This document shows positions 1 through 5,556 of a stretch of 6,029 bases of DNA, one piece after another. Under the pieces are notes generated by a model. The model saw only the letters and a program-made list of their open reading frames with translations, was not told the origin of the DNA and ran no database searches. Numbering within the stretch: position 1 is the stretch's first letter; each line of letters starts with the position of its first letter. This DNA is from Acidobacteriota bacterium (lineage in GTDB: Bacteria; Acidobacteriota; Terriglobia; Terriglobales; Acidobacteriaceae): the NCBI GenBank assembly GCA_021810175.1, contig JAJZJJ010000207.1, positions 1 to 6,029 on the forward strand, given 5' to 3'. The translations under genes and the position numbers were made by a program.

Positions 1-1
1 A

Positions 2-187
2 GCCTTTGGCGCGGCGCTGATGGCTGGAGTTGGCGCCGGGGGATGGCCGAATCTGGAGGCCGCCTGCGCCGCGGGGATCAGTGTGGCGGAGACGATCGAG
101 CCGACGGCAAAGACGGTGGAGCGGTACAACCGTGGGTACGAGGGCTACCGCAAGGTGTATCCGGCGCTGAAGGGGATCCACGGATAG
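2..187 (+). CDS. xylB: FGGY-family carbohydrate kinase, probable xylulokinase (C-terminal fragment)
   Basis: Only the last 61 codons and the TAG stop are in the window; the gene enters from the left edge. The fragment opens with AFGAALMAGVGAGGWPNLE, the glycine/alanine-rich helix near the end of the second actin-like domain of FGGY kinases. It continues through a segment with ETIEPTAKTVERYNRGY and ends YRKVYPALKGIHG. The pattern of a Pro residue, then spaced Tyr residues and a final YPALK is typical of the xylulokinase C-terminus. Xylulokinase phosphorylates D-xylulose with ATP in the cytoplasm to feed the pentose phosphate pathway. The catalytic Asp and the substrate site lie outside the window, so substrate is inferred from the tail alone; another FGGY kinase such as glycerol- or ribulokinase is possible but fits less well. 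It converges with lepB across a hairpin. Confidence 0.8.
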   Translation, partial: AFGAALMAGVGAGGWPNLEAACAAGISVAETIEPTAKTVERYNRGYEGYRKVYPALKGIHG

Positions 188-195
188 CCATTGGA

Positions 196-229
196 GCGTG
201 TGCAGGCTCCGCGGAGAGCCTGCACACGC
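196..229. terminator. Strong hairpin between convergent genes, likely bidirectional terminator
   Basis: A perfect 13-bp inverted repeat is present: left arm GCGTGTGCAGGCT at 196-208, right arm AGCCTGCACACGC at 217-229, with an 8-base loop CCGCGGAG. It lies 9 bases after the kinase stop and 56 bases beyond the lepB stop on the other strand, which suits a terminator shared by both converging transcripts. There is no run of U after the stem in either direction, so it is not a textbook intrinsic terminator. It may act with Rho or simply protect 3' ends. Confidence 0.65.
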
Positions 230-284
230 GTCGAAAGAAGCCGATGGCGGTGCGAACCGGCGGCTGGCCTGCGCTATGGGGGCT

Positions 285-800
285 TCAGCGGACGGTGCCC
301 ATGGCGTCAACAGGCCAGTAGACGAATTCGGCTTCGCCGTAGATGAGCTTGCGGGGAACAGGGCCGAAGTCGCGGCTGTCACTGGAAATGGAGCGGTGGT
401 CGCCGAGGACGAAGTACATGTGCGGCGGGATGACGAGGGGAGCCATGGAGCGCGTGTCGCGATAGCGAGCCGGCACATAAGGCTCTTTGATGGGCTGGCC
501 GTCGATGTAGACCTGTCCGCGGACAATTTTGATGGTCTGGCCAGGCAGGCCGATGACGCGCTTGATGTAGCTCTTCCTGGGGTCGAGCGGATAGTGAAAG
601 ACGACAATTTCGCCGCGGTGAATCTTCTCAAAGCGGAAGAAGAATTTATTGATGAACAGGCGGTCGTGATTCATCAGTCCGGGCTGCATGCTGGTGCCTT
701 CCACCCGAACCGGCTGCCAGAGAACAGTGATGATGAAGACCGAGGCGAGAACCGAGATAACGAGATCGCGCGCCCATGCGCGAAGACTACTTTTGGTCAC
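285..800 (-). CDS. lepB: Signal peptidase I (type I leader peptidase)
   Basis: A 171-residue protein of peptidase family S26. It removes signal peptides from Sec- and Tat-exported preproteins on the outer face of the inner membrane. One membrane segment spans about residues 12-30. The conserved blocks follow in order: EGTSMQPGL (34-42) with the nucleophile Ser37; DRLFINKF (46-53); the general-base block SYIKRVIGLPGQ (77-88) with Lys80; and VLGDHRSISSDSRDFGPV (131-148). The last block usually reads GDN; here it is GDH. The length matches the short single-span type rather than the two-span 324-residue E. coli enzyme. The start is GTG (complement of 798-800). An in-frame TGA two codons upstream rules out a longer form. 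An AGGAG (813-817) lies 12 bases away, rather far. The VirB10-like gene ends 26 bases upstream on the same strand, so co-transcription is likely. Confidence 0.95.
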   Translation of the reverse strand: MTKSSLRAWARDLVISVLASVFIITVLWQPVRVEGTSMQPGLMNHDRLFINKFFFRFEKIHRGEIVVFHYPLDPRKSYIKRVIGLPGQTIKIVRGQVYIDGQPIKEPYVPARYRDTRSMAPLVIPPHMYFVLGDHRSISSDSRDFGPVPRKLIYGEAEFVYWPVDAMGTVR

Positions 801-826
801 GGATCAGGGATACTCCTGAAGATGAA

Positions 827-1681
827 TTAGCTGCATCCGAGGCTCCCCGCCGGACAAAGGATGCGGTGGCGGCGATGGAGAGCCGGTTTGGGGAGCGGCT
901 GAGGTTGATTGGGGACTGGGACCATTTCCGCTGGGGAGCCACTGCGGAGATTGGCCGGGGTGAGTTCGAGCGGGCGCTGCAGGACCATTTCGATCTGGGT
1001 TCCAGCGGGGATATTGACCTGGGCTCGACGGGTGAAGAGTGCAACGACACCGGCGGCAGCGAGTCCGGCAGCTGCGCCTTCGAGTCCACCGGCCATGGGA
1101 TGTCCGGAGCCGAGGCCGCCGATGGAACCGACCGTGGCGCCGGTTGGGACGGCAATTCTGGCGGTCTGAGCCGCATTGCGGCCGCGGTGGCCGCCGCCGG
1201 TCTGCTCGATGGTGCCTTCGCGGTTGCGGACGGACTGGTTTTTCGCGCCGGGCAGGCTGTTGACGACACCGGGAATATCCACGACCGACCCGTTGGGAAA
1301 GATCATGGAGGTGAAGTGCATGTTGAGTTTGGCCCGGTGGCCAAAGCCGCGGCCTGGGTGCACGACGCTGTCCACGACACCCTGGACGTAAACGCCGGGG
1401 GGAATGACGACGCGGTTATCGGCCACGACAGGGAAGATGGAAGTGAGGTAGACGCCGTCGCCGGGGCGGGCGCTTTTTGTGTTGATGGAACTCTTGAGCT
1501 GCAGGAGGACGCGGGTTCCGGCGGGTACGGTGATGATGTCGGGCTTCGACGCCGAGGGGGTGGTGGTGCGGGCTGGGGCGGGCTGTACCCTGGCTGCGGC
1601 TGGAGCTGGAGCGGTCTGCGCGGCCGCGAGCGATCCGGCGAGGAGGAGAGCGGAAACTGGAATGGAATGACGGATAAGCAT
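827..1681 (-). CDS. Secreted protein with VirB10/TrbI-like domain
   Basis: A 284-residue protein of no assigned role. Residues 1-21 are a signal peptide (Arg4, hydrophobic core from 9 to 18, predicted cleavage LAAA|Q). A Pro/Ala/Thr-rich linker covers about 22-47. Residues 49-240 look like the beta-barrel domain of VirB10/TrbI: opening VPAGTRVLLQLKSSINT (52-68), then RVVIPPGVYVQGVVDSV (90-106), then an FPNGSVVDIPG stretch (128-138). A Gly/Ala-rich helix follows (185-215, including GGLEGAAAGLAAAGVVAL), and a second VPAGT-like unit, IPAGTQIEMVLQRPLEL (224-240), closes the domain. The tail is Pro-rich and basic. True VirB10 is anchored by an N-terminal membrane helix that spans into the cytoplasm; here a cleavable signal peptide replaces it, and no other type IV secretion gene is near. 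A weak AAAGG (1688-1692) sits 6 bases before the ATG. The homology is recognised by pattern only, so the role is open: an envelope scaffold is the simplest guess. Confidence 0.8.
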   Translation of the reverse strand: MLIRHSIPVSALLLAGSLAAAQTAPAPAAARVQPAPARTTTPSASKPDIITVPAGTRVLLQLKSSINTKSARPGDGVYLTSIFPVVADNRVVIPPGVYVQGVVDSVVHPGRGFGHRAKLNMHFTSMIFPNGSVVDIPGVVNSLPGAKNQSVRNREGTIEQTGGGHRGRNAAQTARIAVPTGATVGSIGGLGSGHPMAGGLEGAAAGLAAAGVVALFTRRAQVNIPAGTQIEMVLQRPLELTPANLRSGSPAEMVPVPNQPQPLPKPALHRRHRILCPAGSLGCS

Positions 1682-1687
1682 CGGCGG

Positions 1688-1692
1688 CCTTT
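1688..1692 (-). promoter_or_regulatory. Weak ribosome binding site of the VirB10-like gene
   Basis: On the minus strand AAAGG lies 6 bases before the ATG at 1679-1681. It supports this start. A stronger GGGGAGG further upstream belongs to no in-frame start that extends a sensible protein. Confidence 0.4.
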
Positions 1693-1791
1693 GAAGAGCC
1701 TCCCCTCATTGTGCCTCAATGCAGGCGGACGGTGCTTGTTGTTGGACTGCGCGGCCGGGCAGCGGTGAGCGCGCCAGCAGGGTCGATGCAG

Positions 1792-1823
1792 GACGGCGCA
1801 GGGACTTAGATCCCCGCGCCGTC
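1792..1823 (-). terminator. Hairpin downstream of emrA, candidate terminator of the efflux operon
   Basis: Arms GACGGCGC (1792-1799) and GCGCCGTC (1816-1823) pair perfectly. After one A/C mismatch the stem continues as GGGA (1801-1804) with TCCC (1811-1814), closing a 6-base loop CTTAGA. It begins 38 bases past the emrA stop. No U-run follows on the minus strand, so it is non-canonical, like the hairpin at 196-229. The rest of the 180-base gap between emrA and the VirB10-like gene must hold the promoter of the latter, but I see no convincing -35/-10 pair. Confidence 0.55.
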
Positions 1824-1861
1824 ATTGTGATATCAACCGATTACGATTTGAGGCCCAGGGG

Positions 1862-3088
1862 CTACTTGATGCGCACGGTTGGCTCGACGGACATGCCGGG
1901 GCGGAGCAGGTGGTCCTTGTTCTGGCTCGGTTTGGTGAGGTCGATGCGAACGGGAATGCGCTGCACCACCTTGACGTAGTTGCCGGTGGCGTTTTCCGGA
2001 GGGAAGAGGCTGAGCATGGATCCGGTAGCGCCGCCGATTTCGGCGACCTGGCCGTCGTAGTCGCGGTCGTAGGCGTCTACGTGGATGACAGCGTGCTGGC
2101 CGATACGCATTTGCTGGAGCTGGGTTTCCTTGAAATTGGCGGTGACCCAGACATGGTTGAGGGAGACGAGGGTCATGAGGGCCTGGCCGATGGAGATGTT
2201 CTGCCCGGGCTGGACACTCTTGGTGGTGACGATTCCGGAAGTGGGTGCGTGGATCTGGCAGTACTGCAGATTCAGTTTGGCCTGGGCCAGCGCGGCGCGA
2301 GCCTGGGCGACGTCGGCGGCGGCCTGGTCGGCTCTGGCCTTCTCGATTTCAACCTGCTGTGGGGCTGTTCTGGCGTAGTTGAGGCTGGAGCGGGCCTGGA
2401 TGACGCGGTCATGTGCGACGCGGACGGCATTCTGGGCGACGACGACGTCGGCCTGAGCTTCATCGACGGCAGCCTGATCGGCATCGGCTACAGCCTCAGC
2501 CGCGTCGTACTTCTGCCTGGAGATGATGTCCTTTTTGACCAGGGTGGTATAGCGGCGGAGATCGGCCTTAGCCTTTTTGTAATTGGCCTGGGCGGCGACG
2601 ACGCGAGCCTGATCGGCTTTGAGCTGGTTTTCGGCCTCGGTGACGGATTCGAGCGCGGTTTGCACGCCGATGTTCGCGTTGTTGAGATTGGCGCCGGTGT
2701 TCACGTGCATGACCGGGACATTGACCCGGGCGGCTTCGTAGCGGGCTTCGGCGGCTTCGAGATTGGCTTCGGCGCGCTGGAGGGCGGTTTCGTAGACAGC
2801 GGGGTCAATCTGAACCAGAAGGGTGTGAGCCTTGACGTACTGGTTCTGCTGAACGAAGACGCCTTTGACGTGGCCCTGGATGCGGGAGCTGATCTGGACG
2901 ATATTGCCGTTGATCTGGGCGTCGTCAGTCTCTTCGTAATAAGTGGAATGCCACCAGTAGAGAACGGCGCCGACGATCAAAGCCGCGACAACGCCGATAA
3001 CGACAAACCGGCGGCGGGAACGCGGCTTTGGAGTCTCGGGCTGTTCCTCCTGGATTTCCTGTACGGACTGCTCGGATTCCTGCGCCAC
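1862..3088 (-). CDS. emrA: EmrA/HlyD-family membrane fusion protein of a multidrug efflux pump
   Basis: A 408-residue periplasmic adaptor that links an inner-membrane transporter to a TolC channel. The N-terminus is acidic and then basic (KPRSRRR, 21-27), followed by one membrane helix (about 28-46), so it is membrane-anchored and not a lipoprotein. The first lipoyl half includes ETDDAQINGNIVQISSRIQG (53-72). A long Ala/Gln/Glu/Lys-rich alpha-helical hairpin (about 100-275) provides the coiled coil that meets TolC. The second lipoyl half begins near CQIHAPTSGIVTTKSV (277-292). The EmrA signature follows at about 352-382: GGATGSMLSLFPPENATGN, then VKVVQRIPVRI. The start is GTG (3086-3088), with GGAGG at 3098-3102, 9 bases away and lying within the last codons of the tolC gene. 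Only 2 bases separate the two genes, so translation is probably coupled. The expected EmrB-type transporter gene does not follow. Confidence 0.93.
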   Translation of the reverse strand: MAQESEQSVQEIQEEQPETPKPRSRRRFVVIGVVAALIVGAVLYWWHSTYYEETDDAQINGNIVQISSRIQGHVKGVFVQQNQYVKAHTLLVQIDPAVYETALQRAEANLEAAEARYEAARVNVPVMHVNTGANLNNANIGVQTALESVTEAENQLKADQARVVAAQANYKKAKADLRRYTTLVKKDIISRQKYDAAEAVADADQAAVDEAQADVVVAQNAVRVAHDRVIQARSSLNYARTAPQQVEIEKARADQAAADVAQARAALAQAKLNLQYCQIHAPTSGIVTTKSVQPGQNISIGQALMTLVSLNHVWVTANFKETQLQQMRIGQHAVIHVDAYDRDYDGQVAEIGGATGSMLSLFPPENATGNYVKVVQRIPVRIDLTKPSQNKDHLLRPGMSVEPTVRIK

Positions 3089-3090
3089 GC

Positions 3091-4572
3091 TTACTTTCCT
3101 CCCAAATAGTGCTGATAACTGGACTGGGCAACGCCGAGGGCGCGCGCCAGAGATAACTTGGCTATGTTTTGACGATAAACGCTGTCCACGTACCGCTCGT
3201 CGGCAACGGCAACGGCCTGCTGGGCCTGGGAAACGGCGAGATTATCTGAGACGCCGGCCTTGTAGCGCTGCTGGGCCTCGCTCAGGGCTTCCCTGGCGAG
3301 GGCGACGTTGCTTTTTGCGACCTGGACGAGTTTTTCGGACGTCCGGATATCGAGGATGCTGTCGCGGACATCGGCGGCGATCTGTCCGCGGAGATCGCTC
3401 AGTTTGGCTTTTTCCTGATCGAGCTGGGACTGGGCCATGCGGGCGTCGCCGCGCAGCTTCGCTTCCTCAAAAAGAGGCATATTGAGCGAACCGACGGCGT
3501 CACCGGTACCATGCGAATGCGCGAGGTTGATGCCGATATCGCCGTAGTCGCCGGAGAATTTCACGGTGGGCAGGCGCTCATCGGTGGCGGCCTTGCGAGC
3601 CAGCTCCGCGGCCTTGACGCGCTGCTCCAGAGCTTTGAGATCGGAGCGATTGGCGAGGGCTTCCTGAATGGCCTGTTGCGAGTCGAGGTGATTCAGGGGC
3701 TTGTAGGGCTCAGAGCTGGTCAGCCTGAATTTCTGGGCGAGGGGCAGGCCGATGGCGCGAGCGAGGGCGATTTTGTCCTTGGCGACGGCATTGCGAGCGG
3801 CGATCAGCGTCTGCTCTTCGCTCTGGTAGTCGACGCGGGCACGCAGCTCGTCGAGCATGGGGGAGACGCCGGCCTGATGGTTGGCAACGGCCTGATTGAG
3901 CGAGAGCTTCGCGGTGCTGACCTGGGCCTGGTCGGCTTTGACACGAGCCTGGTCGGCGATGACGGTGAGGTAGGCGTTGCCGACGGTGAGGACGACGAGA
4001 TCGCGAGCATCCTGAGCGGAGAGCTTTGCGGCCTCAAAATTGTGTTTTTCCGCGAGGTAGTTGCGGAGGGAGGAGAGATCGAGCAGGGACCAATTGAGCG
4101 ATCCGCGAATATCGGTGTAACCGTAGGGGCCGATGATGGCGGGAAAGCCGGGGATGCGGAGGCCTTCCGCCTGGAGGTCGCTTTCCTGGACGGCTTCCCG
4201 GGCGGTGGCCGTGACGGTGGGGAGCAGCGACTGCAGTTCCTCGAGGCGCTGGCCACGGGCGGTGGAGATGCTCTGCGTGGTCAGGATGAGCCCGAGATTG
4301 TGCTGAAGGCCGAGCTGCATGGCGTCAGCGAGAGACAAAGGCAAAACGCCAGGAGCGACTTTTTCTGTGGCGACACTGCCCTGGTAGGTGGAGGGGCCGA
4401 TCTGAGGCTGCGGAATCTGGATGGGAGCGGAGGGGACGGCTACTGCGCCGGCGCCGGCCTCCTGGGCGAGAGCCGGCACAGCCGCCAGCAGAAGCGACGC
4501 CGCGAGCAGGCGCACGGCCGTCAGACGCGGGAGACAGGAATATCTGGAAACGCGAACAACAGCCTCCGGCAC
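3091..4572 (-). CDS. tolC: TolC-family outer-membrane efflux channel
   Basis: A 493-residue outer-membrane factor that forms a trimeric tunnel through the outer membrane and periplasm. The signal peptide ends at about residue 36 (PALA|Q) and is followed by a Pro/Gln-rich linker to about 75. Two outer-membrane efflux domains follow: about 80-276 (from LADAMQLGLQHNLGLIL) and about 300-482. They show the internal duplication typical of TolC: HQAGVSPMLDELRARV (233-248) and KIALARAIGLP (267-277) in the first half match YKAGVSDNLAVSQAQQAV (437-454) and KLSLARALGVA (472-482) in the second. The start is GTG at 4570-4572, with only a distant AAGGG upstream. A second in-frame GTG (codon 20, 4513-4515) would give a shorter, still valid signal peptide, so the start is uncertain. 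It is the first gene of the operon with emrA. The symbol is a family label; the cargo is unknown. Confidence 0.93.
   Translation of the reverse strand: MPEAVVRVSRYSCLPRLTAVRLLAASLLLAAVPALAQEAGAGAVAVPSAPIQIPQPQIGPSTYQGSVATEKVAPGVLPLSLADAMQLGLQHNLGLILTTQSISTARGQRLEELQSLLPTVTATAREAVQESDLQAEGLRIPGFPAIIGPYGYTDIRGSLNWSLLDLSSLRNYLAEKHNFEAAKLSAQDARDLVVLTVGNAYLTVIADQARVKADQAQVSTAKLSLNQAVANHQAGVSPMLDELRARVDYQSEEQTLIAARNAVAKDKIALARAIGLPLAQKFRLTSSEPYKPLNHLDSQQAIQEALANRSDLKALEQRVKAAELARKAATDERLPTVKFSGDYGDIGINLAHSHGTGDAVGSLNMPLFEEAKLRGDARMAQSQLDQEKAKLSDLRGQIAADVRDSILDIRTSEKLVQVAKSNVALAREALSEAQQRYKAGVSDNLAVSQAQQAVAVADERYVDSVYRQNIAKLSLARALGVAQSSYQHYLGGK
3098..3102 (-). promoter_or_regulatory. Ribosome binding site of emrA inside the tolC 3' end
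   Basis: GGAGG on the minus strand, 9 bases before the GTG of emrA. It overlaps the codons for the last residues of the upstream channel protein. It fixes the GTG as the real start and suggests translational coupling. Confidence 0.75.
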
Positions 4573-4768
4573 GAAAAAGAGCCCTTTCGTAGCAAACTGA
4601 GGGAGAACGAACTCCCGTTCAGGGTATGCAGTTTGGATGCGCCCTGCCGCGGAAAAAATTCAAAAGAATGTCTGAGATAAGACTAGCGGAAGGGCGCGTG
4701 ACGCGGCATAGAAAAAGGTAACGAAGGGCGAATCGGCCGGCTGCGCTTAACCGAATCGGGCGGCAAAG
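4573..4768 (-). promoter_or_regulatory. Upstream region of the tolC-emrA operon
   Basis: These 196 bases carry no gene. They should hold the promoter of the efflux operon, unless it is read through from the sigma-like gene. I see no convincing -35/-10 pair on the minus strand. Two structures stand out: an imperfect 12-base direct repeat (4729-4740 and 4752-4763), and a short stem GGGAG/CTCCC (4601-4605 with 4612-4616) that would lie in the leader about 30-44 bases before the GTG. The stretch is less GC-rich than the genes, with A/T runs near 4652-4658 and 4711-4716, as expected of a control region. Confidence 0.45.
4729..4763. repeat. Imperfect 12-bp direct repeat, possible operator
   Basis: CGAATCGGCCGG (4729-4740) and CGAATCGGGCGG (4752-4763) match at 11 of 12 positions. 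Their starts are 23 bp apart, close to two helical turns, so a protein dimer could bind both on one face of the DNA. They lie 6 bases past the stop of the sigma-like gene and about 160-190 bases upstream of the tolC start. Function is inferred only from spacing and position. Confidence 0.35.
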
Positions 4769-5368
4769 TCAGTTTGAAGCATGAGCCGGGGGCGCGGCCT
4801 GGAGGAGCGAAGAGGCGAGGGAGCAGAGAGCCTGCCGGAAGAGGCCAGCGACGGCCTCGGGGGTCCAGCGCGCCGGTTTGGCGATGCGGTTGATGGAGGC
4901 TGCCGTGTCGGCATTGCTGCTGCCGAGGATGGCGCGCTGGACGAAGATGGCGCGCTGCGCCTGGGTGAGCTGATCGAGCCAGCCGCGCAGGCGGCCGCGG
5001 TCCTGACCGGAGGCCATCTGCTCCAGTTGCCCGGGAAGCAGGGGCGAGGAGTCGTCCTCCTCGATGCAGGGGGAAGGCTGGGTCACGACGGGAACATTGG
5101 CGAAGGACGCCGGATCGTGCTGCTGCATGATGGCGAGAGCGCCATCGAGAACCTGCTGGCGGACCATGGCCTTTGTTGCGCCGGGAGCGGCGCAGGGATC
5201 GATGGTGGCTTCGGCGACTTTGGTTTCGACGAGAGACAGCGCTTCGGATTCATCTCCGAGCAGCAGGGCGGCAAAGCGATACATCTCAAGAGCAGCGTCT
5301 TCGGCCTTCAGCAGCGTCGCTTCGCAGGGGTCGTTGCCGGGCTGATCGGAACACGAGGAATTCGTCAT
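4769..5368 (-). CDS. Divergent ECF sigma-factor-like protein
   Basis: A 199-residue, cytoplasmic, acidic protein without signal peptide or membrane segment. Residues about 21-55 (AEDAALEMYRFAALLLGDES and following) recall the first helices of sigma region 2, with the usual aLLLGD.xeA pattern. Residues about 130-190 recall region 4: LTQAQRAIFVQRAILGSSNA (134-153), then TAASINRI, WTPEAV and LFRQALCSLASSL, laid out like the helix-turn-helix of ECF sigma factors. The middle (85-125) is a low-complexity, Pro/Ser/Asp-rich linker. The region 2 motifs for core binding and promoter melting are not recognisable, so it may no longer act as a sigma factor. The ATG (5366-5368) has GGAGG (5375-5379) 6 bases upstream, a very good site. 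It is divergent from ppk1 and upstream of tolC. No anti-sigma gene is adjacent. The gene is clearly real; the sigma relation is moderate. Confidence 0.75.
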   Translation of the reverse strand: MTNSSCSDQPGNDPCEATLLKAEDAALEMYRFAALLLGDESEALSLVETKVAEATIDPCAAPGATKAMVRQQVLDGALAIMQQHDPASFANVPVVTQPSPCIEEDDSSPLLPGQLEQMASGQDRGRLRGWLDQLTQAQRAIFVQRAILGSSNADTAASINRIAKPARWTPEAVAGLFRQALCSLASSLLQAAPPAHASN

Positions 5369-5556
5369 GATGTACCTCCCGCTGAATCTCTGAGCATAGT
5401 CTCGCCGAGAGAGAGAGGGGCGTCAACCGCAGCGCAGTGGGAAAGGTATTGGCCGCAGGGAGCGGCAATTCTGGTCATTGCGTTGATTCTTTTCATGCCT
5501 GGAAGGAGTCCGGCGATGCAAAAGCGGGGTAGTTGCTCATAGGATAGAGGTGGCGG
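5369..5556. promoter_or_regulatory. Divergent intergenic region between the sigma-like gene and ppk1
   Basis: These 188 bases must serve both starts. On the minus strand a TTGACG (5421-5426) and a TATGCT (5393-5398) resemble -35 and -10 boxes, but the 22-base spacer is too long for a standard sigma-70 promoter. A short GA run (5407-5417) lies between them. On the plus strand no clear promoter is seen. GAGG at 5547-5550 is the probable ribosome binding site of ppk1. Confidence 0.4.
5375..5379 (-). promoter_or_regulatory. Ribosome binding site of the sigma-like gene
   Basis: GGAGG on the minus strand, 6 bases before the ATG at 5366-5368. It is the best-placed site in the window and fixes this start. 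Confidence 0.75.

Noticed and set aside
43..321. Plus-strand frame overlapping the kinase tail and the hairpin
   Set aside because: It is out of frame with the kinase tail, crosses the 196-229 hairpin and runs into the lepB 3' end; no protein motif.
1910..3109. Long open frame (399 codons) on the plus strand opposite emrA
   Set aside because: It mirrors the emrA codons, is rich in Gly, Asp and Val, ends inside the tolC gene and shows no family motif. Similar antisense frames lie opposite tolC (3511-4680), the VirB10-like gene (776-1768), the sigma-like gene (4781-5542) and lepB (198-830). This is what biased third-codon GC produces.
3511..4680. Long open frame (389 codons) on the plus strand opposite tolC
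   Set aside because: Gly/Asp/Glu/Val-rich composition with no recognisable domain, while the minus strand encodes a complete TolC with signal peptide and internal duplication.
4639..4697. Inverted repeat GCGCCCT / AGGGCGC upstream of tolC
   Set aside because: Seven-base arms 45 bases apart in GC-rich DNA are expected by chance.
5407..5417. GA-repeat tract
   Set aside because: Only about five units; too short to be called a microsatellite or a phase-variation tract.
5393..5426. TTGACG and TATGCT as a promoter for the sigma-like gene
   Set aside because: The 22-base spacer is too long for a standard sigma-70 promoter, so I do not call it as a promoter feature in its own right.
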